NCBI GenBank assembly: GCA_937974275.1
Contig: CALJIF010000132.1
Location: forward strand, 1 to 55,429
DNA from: an uncultured Flavobacteriales bacterium
Lineage (GTDB): Bacteria; Bacteroidota; Bacteroidia; Palsa-965
Direction of reading: 5' to 3'
DNA length: 55,429 bases
The notes under the pieces were generated by a model. It was not told the DNA's origin, did no database searches, and worked only from the letters and a program-made list of their open reading frames with translations. The position numbers and the translations under genes were made by a program. Below, piece after piece: positions 42,109-49,958 of this stretch; the stretch's first letter is position 1, and the number at the start of each line of letters is the position of its first letter.

Positions 42109-42638
42109 TCCGAATCATCAGTGGTTCTCACAAAGGCCGAAGATTACTTGCTCCGAAAGACTTACCGGTACGACCCACAACGGATTTCGCTAAAGAAGGT
42201 TTGTTCAATTCCATGTCGCATTACATGGATTTCGAACAACAAACGTATCTCGATTTGTTCGCGGGCATTGGTAACATTACGTTCGAAATGGCTTCTCGCG
42301 GATGTGACGATATTACATGTGTAGAAGTAAATTTTAAATGTTGTCGTTTTATACAACAAACCGCGGAACAATTGGAATTTAATCAGGTTCGTGTAATCAA
42401 GCAGGACGCCTTCGATTTTATTCGTAAAGCAAAACGTAAATGGTCATTTATTTTTTGTGATCCGCCGTATGATTTACAAGAAACAGCTCAATTACCCGGA
42501 TTAATTTTCAAGCATGAATTGTTGCAGCCCGGAGGATTGCTCATTATTGAACATGAGGAACGCATGAAGTTTCAGGATGTGTTGCATCTGGTAGAAACCC
42601 GTCGCTACGGCAAGGTCAATTTCTCTTTCTTTCGCTAG
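42105..42638 (+). CDS. rsmD: 16S rRNA (guanine-966-N2)-methyltransferase
   Basis: 177 residues of the RsmD family, which methylates G966 of 16S rRNA. The N-terminal MIRIISGSHKGRRL and RPTTDFAKEGLFN, the SAM-binding motif LDLFAGIGNITFEMASRG, and the catalytic motif FCDPPYDL (D/N-P-P-Y) are all intact. The start overlaps the DUF3822 stop by four bases. It is followed by coaD after 30 bp. Confidence 0.95.
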   Translation: MIRIISGSHKGRRLLAPKDLPVRPTTDFAKEGLFNSMSHYMDFEQQTYLDLFAGIGNITFEMASRGCDDITCVEVNFKCCRFIQQTAEQLEFNQVRVIKQDAFDFIRKAKRKWSFIFCDPPYDLQETAQLPGLIFKHELLQPGGLLIIEHEERMKFQDVLHLVETRRYGKVNFSFFR

Positions 42639-42668
42639 TCAGCAAACATTATTGTTTAACTTCACGGT

Positions 42669-43133
42669 ATGAGTCATATCGCCGTTTTTCCGGGATCGTT
42701 TGATCCGTTCACAAAAGGACACGAGTCTATTGTGCAGCGTGTATTGCCACTGTTTGATGAAATCATTGTGGCAATTGGCGTGAATTCGCACAAGAATTAT
42801 TTTTTCTCACTGGAAAAGCGGGAACAATGGATTCGTGATACATTCGCCGGAGAACCGAAGGTGAAAGTGATGAACTTTCAGGGATTGACCATTGATTTTT
42901 GTCGTAATCACCATGCGCGCTTCATTGTTCGCGGGTTGCGCACCACCGCCGATTTAGAATTTGAAAAGGCCATTGCACAAATGAATAAGGCGTTGGCTCC
43001 CGAAATTGAAACACTTTTTATTTTGCCTACGCCGGAATTGTCCGCAATAAATTCCACAATTATTCGTGATATAGTTAGAAACGGCGGAGACGCATCTCCA
43101 TTTGTTCCTGCTTCGGTTGATTTAAAACCATAA
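42669..43133 (+). CDS. coaD: Phosphopantetheine adenylyltransferase
   Basis: 154 residues. Transfers AMP from ATP to 4'-phosphopantetheine in CoA synthesis. FPGSFDPFTKGHESIV is the nucleotidyltransferase TxGH-type motif, RGLRTTADLEFE is the substrate loop, and ELSAINSTIIRDIVRNGGD is the family's ISST-like motif with Asn in place of Ser. Cytoplasmic, normal length. A TAACTTCA sequence ends three bases before the ATG but has two mismatches to the -7 consensus, so co-transcription with rsmD is the simpler reading. Confidence 0.96.
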   Translation: MSHIAVFPGSFDPFTKGHESIVQRVLPLFDEIIVAIGVNSHKNYFFSLEKREQWIRDTFAGEPKVKVMNFQGLTIDFCRNHHARFIVRGLRTTADLEFEKAIAQMNKALAPEIETLFILPTPELSAINSTIIRDIVRNGGDASPFVPASVDLKP

Positions 43134-43162
43134 TTCGGGCACAACGTTTGTAATACCAAAGT

Positions 43163-44578
43163 ATGAGAGGAATTCTGATAGCCTTGTTGATTGTTGTCGG
43201 TCAAGCAGTTTATGCAGGTACGGCCATCGTTTCAGGTTATGCGCCATATCCTCAAGGAACAGCAGTTCGTGTATGTATGTTCGACGATTACATCACGAAA
43301 ACCGAGTTGACTTTGGGTGAAGCTTTGGTTGGTGATTCGGGCAAATTTTCCGTGACGTTCGAGGTTCAGGAAATTGAATACGTGTATTTGCGTATCGGAA
43401 ATTTAACCGGCTTCTTTTATGCAGAACCCGATCGTAAAATAGCGGCTGATTTTCCGCAACGCGATTCGTTACGACAATTGAATCCTGATGTGGTTTACGA
43501 AGTGCCGCTCGATATTTTTACGAAGGATTCTACCGATATGAATTTTTTAGCATCGGACTACAACTCCAAGTTTGCCGAATTCTGGAAGAAGAACTACCAA
43601 TACTTTGTTGCAGGCGTTTCTGCCGCCAAGCTCGATTCATTCCACACGGCTATGAACAAACATTATGTGTTTGTGAAGAAACCATTTTTTCATGCCTGGA
43701 TGGATTATGGTTTGGCTACAATGGAAAATGCAACGTTTCAAAGTGAAGTGAAAATCGGTGCACGATACATTAAGAATCAACCCATTCGTTACCGCAATAA
43801 CGAGTACATGAATTTCATCAATACTTTTTTTGAAGATTACATCTACAAATGGTCGATGCGTAAGGAAGGGCAATGTGTTCCGGCAGTTATCAACGGCATT
43901 GCGAATTACGATTCGTTGTTAAGTTGCACGAAACGTATTCCGTGGTTAAAGAATGATACATTGCGCGAGTTGGTGTTACTAAAAGGATTGATGGAAGTAT
44001 ATAATAATCCGGCTTACAGTAATCGCAACATTATTGCTGTGGCACAACAAGCCTCTATTCGCAGTAAAATTTCCGAACACCGTCGCATTGCGCGAAACAT
44101 TGTTACTATGTTCAGTAAGATTCAGATTGGACAACCGGCCTACGCATTAAACATGGTGAATAAGAAAGGTGAGCGCGTTGAATTGCTGGAACAGTACAAA
44201 GGGAAATATGTGTATTTGTATTTCTATCAGGTGAAGAACGCCAATGCGGTTCGGGAAATGCGCTACATGGAGGCATTACACAAAAAGTACGGCAAGAAAA
44301 TCGTGTTTGTGAGTGTATCAATGGATAGTGATACTGCGGCCTGGCAGAAGTATTTGAAAGAAAATCCGAAGTACAACTGGGCGCATTATCACTACGAATT
44401 CCGTGAGAAAACCAAAGACGATTACAACCTGTTTGCATATCCCGTAGGATATATCATTGATCCGGAAGGGAAATTTTATGCAGCTCCTGTAGATAATCCT
44501 TCGGGAGACCTGGAGTATTTGCTTTATCGGATTAATAATCCAAAAGCACCGCCGTTAATTCGAATTGAAGATAAATAG
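43163..44578 (+). CDS. Secreted protein with TlpA/thioredoxin-like domain lacking CXXC
   Basis: 471 residues with a signal peptide (MRGILIALLIVVGQAVYAG). An N-terminal beta domain (about 20-120) of the DUF4369 kind seen in Bacteroidota thioredoxin-like exports is followed by a long helical region and a C-terminal thioredoxin fold from about residue 322. In that fold, GKYVYLYFYQVKNANAVREM aligns with the strand and active-site loop of TlpA/ResA, but the CXXC cysteines are absent; the cis-Pro is present in FAYPVGYIIDPEG. A disulfide reductase activity is therefore not expected. It may be a structural or binding protein. Convergent with the NUDIX gene, one base apart. Confidence 0.78.
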   Translation: MRGILIALLIVVGQAVYAGTAIVSGYAPYPQGTAVRVCMFDDYITKTELTLGEALVGDSGKFSVTFEVQEIEYVYLRIGNLTGFFYAEPDRKIAADFPQRDSLRQLNPDVVYEVPLDIFTKDSTDMNFLASDYNSKFAEFWKKNYQYFVAGVSAAKLDSFHTAMNKHYVFVKKPFFHAWMDYGLATMENATFQSEVKIGARYIKNQPIRYRNNEYMNFINTFFEDYIYKWSMRKEGQCVPAVINGIANYDSLLSCTKRIPWLKNDTLRELVLLKGLMEVYNNPAYSNRNIIAVAQQASIRSKISEHRRIARNIVTMFSKIQIGQPAYALNMVNKKGERVELLEQYKGKYVYLYFYQVKNANAVREMRYMEALHKKYGKKIVFVSVSMDSDTAAWQKYLKENPKYNWAHYHYEFREKTKDDYNLFAYPVGYIIDPEGKFYAAPVDNPSGDLEYLLYRINNPKAPPLIRIEDK

Positions 44579-44579
44579 G

Positions 44580-45179
44580 TTAACGGCTAAGTAAAGCCAC
44601 AACGGAGGCAAACGAATTTTGTAATGCCGAGGTAATCTGTTCGTCATTCATCCACTTTACTTGCTCAATACCTTCATCAAGTTGAGGAACTAATTTCTCC
44701 GAACTACTTGCTGACATAGAAAACCAATGTGTTGTCTTCAGAAACACTTGCTCTTTATCAGCGTACGTATGATAAGTAGTGCCGCCGTCTTGCAAGAGTT
44801 GTAACCGTGATAAGCCGCATTCTTCCTGCACTTCGCGGATAGCCGCTTGTTCGATGGATTCACCTTGATCAATTTTACCTTTTGGTAAATCCCACTTTCC
44901 GTTACGCAAAATCATCAGCAATTCGCCCGATTCATTACGCACCAGTCCGCCGGCAGCGTGAATTTCTTTGGCTGTATCGCGAATTTCCTGCATCATTTGT
45001 TCGGGATCTCCAACAATGTATGCTTCAATGAAAAAATGATTTTCAAAGTGTGTAATCTGCAGCAACAAGCGCATCAAACCCTCGTGATAGCGCATCCAAA
45101 TCGTATTGCGCTTAAAGGTCTCACGATAACTATCGTTAACAAGATAAACGGGTCGGTTGTTGATGAAAACTGTGTACAT
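44580..45179 (-). CDS. NUDIX hydrolase
   Basis: 199 residues. The Nudix box GKIDQGESIEQAAIREVQEECGL has all consensus positions (G-x5-E-x7-REVxEExG). An N-terminal extension of about 65 residues precedes the NUDIX fold, with MRYHEGLMRLLLQI and a helical segment. Substrates of such enzymes (nucleotide sugars, oxidised nucleotides, dinucleoside polyphosphates) cannot be told apart here. The ATG at 45179 is nine bases from the ATG of divergent pyrE; its own promoter must lie inside pyrE, where TACTTTAG near 45219-45212 is a possible box. Confidence 0.88.
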   Translation of the reverse strand: MYTVFINNRPVYLVNDSYRETFKRNTIWMRYHEGLMRLLLQITHFENHFFIEAYIVGDPEQMMQEIRDTAKEIHAAGGLVRNESGELLMILRNGKWDLPKGKIDQGESIEQAAIREVQEECGLSRLQLLQDGGTTYHTYADKEQVFLKTTHWFSMSASSSEKLVPQLDEGIEQVKWMNDEQITSALQNSFASVVALLSR

Positions 45180-45182
45180 TTG
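45175..45182 (+). promoter_or_regulatory. -7 box TACATTTG for pyrE
   Basis: An exact TAnnTTTG box six bases before the pyrE ATG. It overlaps the start codon of the divergent NUDIX gene (45179-45177). Confidence 0.6.
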
Positions 45183-45188
45183 CGGCCT

Positions 45189-45830
45189 ATGATTACCAAC
45201 GCTGATACCGCGTCTAAAGTAGCAGAATTTCTGCTAAAGATCAAAGCGGTCAAGTTACAACCCCAAAATCCGTTTACCTGGGCTTCCGGCTGGAAGTCGC
45301 CTATTTATTGCGATAACCGCAAAACTTTGTCGCACCCGCGCATTCGCACCTATATCCGTCAGGAATTTGTGAATGCGATCAATCGCTCGTTTCCGAAACC
45401 TGATTATATAGCGGGTGTTGCAACGGGAGCAATTGCGCAAGGTGTATTGGTTGCGGAAGAAATGGGACTACCTTTTGTGTACGTGCGTCCTGAACCGAAA
45501 AAACACGGTTTGGGTAATTTGATTGAAGGAGAAATTGAATCCGGAAAATCCGTTGTAGTGATTGAAGATTTAATTTCTACGGGCGGAAGTAGTTTGAAAG
45601 CAGTAGAAGCCTTACGTGAAGCGGGTTGTGTGGTGAAGGGAATGGCTGCTATTTTCACATACGGATTTGCAACTGCCAACGAAAATTTTAAAAAAGCTGA
45701 AGTGCCGTTGATCACGTTGTGTGATTACCCGTCGATGATTGATCAGGCGCTAAGAGAAAATTACATCACCGAAAACGATATTGCAACGCTGGAACAATGG
45801 CGTAAGCAGCCGGATAAGTGGGGAGTTTAA
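45189..45830 (+). CDS. pyrE: Orotate phosphoribosyltransferase
   Basis: 213 residues from the ATG at 45189; a longer in-frame start at 44958 is antisense to the NUDIX gene and disfavoured. The enzyme makes orotidine-5'-phosphate from orotate and PRPP. PFTWASGWKSPIYCDNR is the substrate loop, GVATGAIAQG and RPEPKKHGLGNLIEG the flexible loop, and VVVIEDLISTGGSS the PRPP-binding motif. The SRPBCC gene follows after 12 bp and shares the operon. Confidence 0.96.
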   Translation: MITNADTASKVAEFLLKIKAVKLQPQNPFTWASGWKSPIYCDNRKTLSHPRIRTYIRQEFVNAINRSFPKPDYIAGVATGAIAQGVLVAEEMGLPFVYVRPEPKKHGLGNLIEGEIESGKSVVVIEDLISTGGSSLKAVEALREAGCVVKGMAAIFTYGFATANENFKKAEVPLITLCDYPSMIDQALRENYITENDIATLEQWRKQPDKWGV

Positions 45831-45842
45831 GAACATAACATT

Positions 45843-46241
45843 ATGACGAAAATTGAAAGTGATGTGGTAGCCACACAGAAATCGGCTGAAGAGTTGTTCG
45901 CGTTTCTTACCGATTTCAACAACTTTGAAAAGTTGATGCCTTCTCAGGTAACGAATTGGACGGCTACAAAAGATACCTGCAATTTCACCATCAGTGGAAT
46001 GGCGCAGGTGGGAATGAAAATTGAATCAACCACTCCGCATTCCAATATTCATGTGGTTTCCAACGGAGGGAAGTTGCCATTCGATTTTAGTTTGGACGTG
46101 ATGCTGACTGCCACTAGTCCAACCACCGCCAACGGACAATTGATCTTTCAAGGGGATATCCCGATTTTCATCAAACCTATGGTAGAAGGGCCTTTGCGCA
46201 ACTTCTTCAACTTATTGGCACACAAAATGAAAGAGATCTGA
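45843..46241 (+). CDS. SRPBCC (START-like) family protein
   Basis: 132 residues with the START/Bet v1-like pattern: IESDVVATQKSAEELFAFLTDFNNFEKLMP at the start, central strands CNFTISGMAQVGMKI and a long C-terminal helix PLRNFFNLLAHKMKEI. Members bind hydrophobic ligands. In Bacteroidota the gene is often next to pyrE. The stop codon lies inside the terminator stem. Confidence 0.85.
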   Translation: MTKIESDVVATQKSAEELFAFLTDFNNFEKLMPSQVTNWTATKDTCNFTISGMAQVGMKIESTTPHSNIHVVSNGGKLPFDFSLDVMLTATSPTTANGQLIFQGDIPIFIKPMVEGPLRNFFNLLAHKMKEI

Positions 46242-46254
46242 GGATCTCTTTTTT
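46230..46254 (+). terminator. Intrinsic terminator of the pyrE operon
   Basis: AAAGAGATC (46230-46238) pairs with GATCTCTTT (46243-46251) around TGAG, then a T-run. The stem includes the last codons and the TGA of the SRPBCC gene. Confidence 0.85.
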
Positions 46255-46325
46255 GTTGACATCCGTCACTCCGAATCACGATGCACATTTTGTAACTTTA
46301 CGCTTCATTTTTAATACACACTATT

Positions 46326-47957
46326 ATGCCTAAAGGAGTTTATAATATCCCGAAACCACATAACGAACCGGTAAAATCGTATGCGCCGGGAAGTCCTGAA
46401 CGCGTCGAATTACAGGCAATGTTAAAACAACTGCGTGCCGTAGAAATGGATATCCCGATGTATATCGGTGGTAACGAGGTTCGCAGTAACGATAAAGTTC
46501 GTTTGGCTCCTCCGCACGATCATAAACATACTTTAGGGCATTTTCACAAAAGTTCGAAAGAGCATGTGCAGCACGCAATTGACGCCGCTCTTGCCGCTCG
46601 CGAAAAATGGGTGAATTTAAGTTGGGAACACCGCGCATCTATTTTCTTGAAAGCAGCTGAATTAATTGCGGGTCCATATCGCGCTAAACTGAACGCAGCA
46701 ACCATGTTGGGTCAGTCGAAAAGTGCTTACCAGGCAGAAATTGATTCTGCTTGCGAAATCATCGACTTCCTGCGTTTCAACGTGAAGTTCATGCAGGAAA
46801 TTTATCAGCAACAGCCGGAATCTTCTCCGGGAATTTGGAACCGCATGGAATGGCGTCCTCTGGAAGGTTTTGTATATGCATTAACGCCTTTCAACTTTAC
46901 AGCTATTGCGGGCAATCTTCCAACTTCTTGCGCCATGATGGGTAACGTGGTAGTTTGGAAACCGAGCAACACACAAGTGTATTCGGCGAATGTGTTGATG
47001 GAAATTTTCAACAAAGCAGGTGTGCCTGCAGGTGTTATCAATTTGATTTATCCGAGTGGACCTGATGCTGCTGATGTGATTTTTAATCACGCTGATTTTG
47101 CAGGAATACACTTCACCGGTTCAACAGAAGTGTTTCAAAATATCTGGCAAAAAATTGGCAACAACATCCATAAATACCGCTCTTATCCGCGCATTGTCGG
47201 GGAAACAGGAGGTAAGGATTTTGTGATGGTGCATCCGTCTGCAGAGGCTGATGTAGTAGTAACTGCGTTAACTCGTGGTGCGTTTGAATATCAGGGACAA
47301 AAATGTTCCGCTGCTTCACGTGCATACATTCCTGCGAGCTTGTGGGAAGCGGTGAAAGCAGGAGTGCAGCGTGATCTGGCTTCGTTTAAAATGGGCCCGA
47401 CAGAAGACTTCGGGAACTTTATCAATGCAGTGATTGATGAAAAGTCGTTCGACAAATTGGCGAAGTATATCGATGCTGCAAAACAAGACAAGAACGTGGA
47501 AGTAGTAGCAGGCGCAACGTATGATAAATCGTCCGGTTATTTCATCGCACCAACAGTGTTGCGCGTGAATGATCCGAAGTATGTTACGATGTGCGAAGAG
47601 TTGTTCGGACCTGTGCTGACTATCTATGTGTACGATGATGCGCAATTTGAGGCTACTTTGAAATTGGTAGATTCAACGAGCATCTATGCATTAACAGGTT
47701 CTATCATTGCTCAGGATCGTTATGCGATTGAGTTGGCAACAAAAATGTTGAGCAACGCAGCCGGTAATTTTTATATCAATGATAAACCAACCGGTGCAGT
47801 TGTAGGGCAGCAGCCTTTTGGTGGTGCGCGCGGTTCCGGAACAGATGATAAAGCAGGAGCAATGATTAACTTATTGCGTTGGGTTTCTCCGCGTACAATC
47901 AAGGAAACGTTTGTTCCTCCGACAGATTACCGTTATCCGTTTTTGAAATCGGAATAA
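46326..47957 (+). CDS. pruA: Delta-1-pyrroline-5-carboxylate dehydrogenase
   Basis: 543 residues. The enzyme oxidises glutamate-gamma-semialdehyde to glutamate in proline and arginine breakdown. N-terminal leader MPKGVYNIPKPHNEPVKSY is typical of the stand-alone form. The catalytic cysteine is in EYQGQKCSAASRAY and the general base Glu in RIVGETGGKDFV; NAD-binding motif FTGSTEVF is present. There is no PutA proline dehydrogenase domain fused. A -7-like TAACTTTA at 46293-46300 precedes it. The second hydroxylase gene follows after 24 bp. Confidence 0.95.
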   Translation: MPKGVYNIPKPHNEPVKSYAPGSPERVELQAMLKQLRAVEMDIPMYIGGNEVRSNDKVRLAPPHDHKHTLGHFHKSSKEHVQHAIDAALAAREKWVNLSWEHRASIFLKAAELIAGPYRAKLNAATMLGQSKSAYQAEIDSACEIIDFLRFNVKFMQEIYQQQPESSPGIWNRMEWRPLEGFVYALTPFNFTAIAGNLPTSCAMMGNVVVWKPSNTQVYSANVLMEIFNKAGVPAGVINLIYPSGPDAADVIFNHADFAGIHFTGSTEVFQNIWQKIGNNIHKYRSYPRIVGETGGKDFVMVHPSAEADVVVTALTRGAFEYQGQKCSAASRAYIPASLWEAVKAGVQRDLASFKMGPTEDFGNFINAVIDEKSFDKLAKYIDAAKQDKNVEVVAGATYDKSSGYFIAPTVLRVNDPKYVTMCEELFGPVLTIYVYDDAQFEATLKLVDSTSIYALTGSIIAQDRYAIELATKMLSNAAGNFYINDKPTGAVVGQQPFGGARGSGTDDKAGAMINLLRWVSPRTIKETFVPPTDYRYPFLKSE

Positions 47958-47981
47958 TTTAAAGACGAGCAGAAGAAGAGT

Positions 47982-48863
47982 ATGCAGGCATTTCATGAAA
48001 CCATACTGTTCTTAATCAGTACGCCGTTGCTCGTGATTTTTATCGCGTTGGAATTAATAGTTTCTAACGCGCATCGAAATCATCGTTACAGTAAAATCGG
48101 ATTCTGGGAGAACATGTACCTCATGGTCATCAATTTATTTATTGATCTGGGTATGCGTGTGGTGGCTTTGTATGTGTTATCCAATTTGTGGCAACACCGT
48201 TTTTTTGAAATTGAAAATGTTTGGTTGTACTGGATACTGATTTTCGTTTTAGAAGATCTGACATTCTGGACCATACATTTTGTCGATCATTACGTGCGTA
48301 TTTTTTGGGCAGTTCATGTTACGCATCACTCTTCTCAGGAATATAACTTAACTGTTGGACTGCGATCGTCGGTGTTTGAGCCGGTATATCGTTTCATTTA
48401 TTTTATTCCGATGATCATGATGGGATTTCGTCCGGAAGATATTTTCTTCACGTATTCCGTCACGCAATTGTATGGTGTATTTATTCATACGCAGTACGTC
48501 GGGAAGTTGGGATTCATGGAAAAGATCATGGCAACACCTTCTCATCATCGGGTACATCATGGCAGCAACGTAAAATACCTGGATAAAAACATGGGTATGT
48601 TCCTGATTTTTTGGGACAAATTATTTGGAACGTTTCAGGAAGAAGAAGAAGAGGTGGTTTACGGATTAACGAAGAATATTAACTCGCACGATCCGCGCAC
48701 GGTGATATTTCACGAATTCAAAAGTATTTGGGAAGATGTGAAAGCCGCGCCGGACGTAAAGTCCAGATTTATGTATGTTTTTGGTCCTCCGGGATGGAGT
48801 CACGATGGAAGCAGGAAAACATCAAAGCAATTGCGTGAGGAACTTAAACAGCAACAATCATGA
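47982..48863 (+). CDS. Sterol desaturase / fatty-acid hydroxylase family membrane protein
   Basis: 293 residues with four or more TM helices and the di-iron histidine clusters IHFVDH, HVTHHSSQEYN and HRVHHG. The family puts hydroxyl groups or double bonds into lipids. It differs from the fused paralogue at 38.5 kb in lacking an exported domain. The stop overlaps the ppa start by four bases (ATGA), so the two are translationally coupled, an association that makes no obvious metabolic sense. The substrate is unknown. Confidence 0.85.
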   Translation: MQAFHETILFLISTPLLVIFIALELIVSNAHRNHRYSKIGFWENMYLMVINLFIDLGMRVVALYVLSNLWQHRFFEIENVWLYWILIFVLEDLTFWTIHFVDHYVRIFWAVHVTHHSSQEYNLTVGLRSSVFEPVYRFIYFIPMIMMGFRPEDIFFTYSVTQLYGVFIHTQYVGKLGFMEKIMATPSHHRVHHGSNVKYLDKNMGMFLIFWDKLFGTFQEEEEEVVYGLTKNINSHDPRTVIFHEFKSIWEDVKAAPDVKSRFMYVFGPPGWSHDGSRKTSKQLREELKQQQS

Positions 48864-49411
48864 ATGGAATTTTTCACCCTTCGCATCACGTTGATATAGG
48901 CGATCAGGTTCCGGAAATCGTTAACGGAATTATTGAGATTTCGAAAGGTTCCCGTGCCAAGTACGAATTGGACAAAGCCAGCGGTTTGTTGCGCCTAGAC
49001 AGGGTGTTGTACAGTTCGGTGTATTATCCAGCCAACTACGGTTTCATTCCGCAAACGTATTGCGGTGATCGTGATCCTTTGGATATTCTGGTGTTGTCAC
49101 AAGTGGAAATTGAGCCGCGTTGTATCGTTAGTGCTAAAGTGATTGGCGTTATGCAGATGTTGGATAGTGGCGAGGATGATGATAAGATTATTGCAGTTGC
49201 TGCCGGTGATCCTGCTGTTAATCATATCAATGATATCAGTGAACTGCCACCGCATTTTATTTCCGAGTTGCGCAACTTTTTTGAAGACTACAAAAAACTC
49301 GAAAATAAGTCCGTTAAAATTGAAGAGTTCTTAGGTCGTACAGCTGCCTTGCAAATTGTGCAAGATGCGATTGCAATGTATCAAGAACATTTCGGCGGTG
49401 AAAAGAAGTGA
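48860..49411 (+). CDS. ppa: Inorganic pyrophosphatase (family I)
   Basis: 183 residues. Hydrolyses pyrophosphate to two phosphates and drives many biosynthetic reactions. The family I signature GDRDPLDILVL (D-x-D-P-x-D) and the active-site stretches KYELDK, YPANYGFIPQT and DDKIIAV are intact. Cytoplasmic. It overlaps the hydroxylase gene by four bases and ends eight bases from the stop of the convergent hypothetical gene. Confidence 0.95.
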   Translation: MNGIFHPSHHVDIGDQVPEIVNGIIEISKGSRAKYELDKASGLLRLDRVLYSSVYYPANYGFIPQTYCGDRDPLDILVLSQVEIEPRCIVSAKVIGVMQMLDSGEDDDKIIAVAAGDPAVNHINDISELPPHFISELRNFFEDYKKLENKSVKIEEFLGRTAALQIVQDAIAMYQEHFGGEKK

Positions 49412-49419
49412 TTGCTCAC

Positions 49420-49890
49420 TCAAGCTTTTCCTTTATAGCCTTTGAATTTCTCAAACAGCCCAATTGCTACTTCGTGTGGCATTTGTGCTGCACCGTTTTC
49501 TGTAAACCAGCGATAATCGGGGTTGGGGCGATATCGTGATGCATCGATTTTGCGTTCGTTCACCAGAAAGATCCCGATGATGTCTTCTTTCGGAATGTCC
49601 TTTCCCTCCGGAGCGCGCCCATCAACAATGAATACAAAACCATTTTCTTGTTGTGATGCTTCTGTCACAACTTCAGGCACGGTGCACATGATATCTCGCA
49701 CTGCCTGATGATACAACACCATGAACTCTGAGCTCATCTCAATATTATCGTGTGTTACCGGTAGAGCCGTGTTTTTAATGCGACCAAGTATTGTTGTCCC
49801 GTCTAATCCCAATGTGGTTAATTCGGTTGAGCTGAATGGAGATACAACGTGCAGTGGCGAATCGTTTTCGAATAACTTGTAGATGTGCAT
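49420..49890 (-). CDS. Conserved hypothetical, SseB-like in appearance
   Basis: 156 residues from the ATG at 49890; a longer in-frame start at 49929 falls inside the icd terminator. No signal peptide or TM helix. The sequence has an alpha/beta pattern (HIYKLFENDSPLHVVSPF, ENGFVFIVDGRAPEGKDI, EDIIGIFLVNERKID, PHEVAIGLFEKFKGY). I cannot name its family firmly. It reads downstream of icd but is separated from it by a strong terminator, so expression may be low or from an unseen promoter in the 19 nt after the terminator. Confidence 0.6.
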   Translation of the reverse strand: MHIYKLFENDSPLHVVSPFSSTELTTLGLDGTTILGRIKNTALPVTHDNIEMSSEFMVLYHQAVRDIMCTVPEVVTEASQQENGFVFIVDGRAPEGKDIPKEDIIGIFLVNERKIDASRYRPNPDYRWFTENGAAQMPHEVAIGLFEKFKGYKGKA

Positions 49891-49908
49891 GGGTGAAGGA
49901 TATAAAAT

Positions 49909-49938
49909 AAAAGCCCGTTGACTATTCAACGGGCTTTT
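49909..49938 (-). terminator. Terminator of icd
   Basis: AAAAGCCCGTTG (49909-49920) and CAACGGGCTTTT (49927-49938) form a perfect 12-bp stem around a six-base loop, followed on the minus strand by a T-rich tract. Confidence 0.92.
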
Positions 49939-49958
49939 ACGTGAATAGGTTATGTTAA

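Noticed and set aside
44958..45188. 77-codon N-terminal extension of pyrE
   Set aside because: It is antisense to the NUDIX coding region, upstream of the pyrE -7 box, and not part of the OPRTase fold.
49891..49929. Longer start for the hypothetical at 49420-49890
   Set aside because: The extra 13 codons lie in the icd terminator stem.
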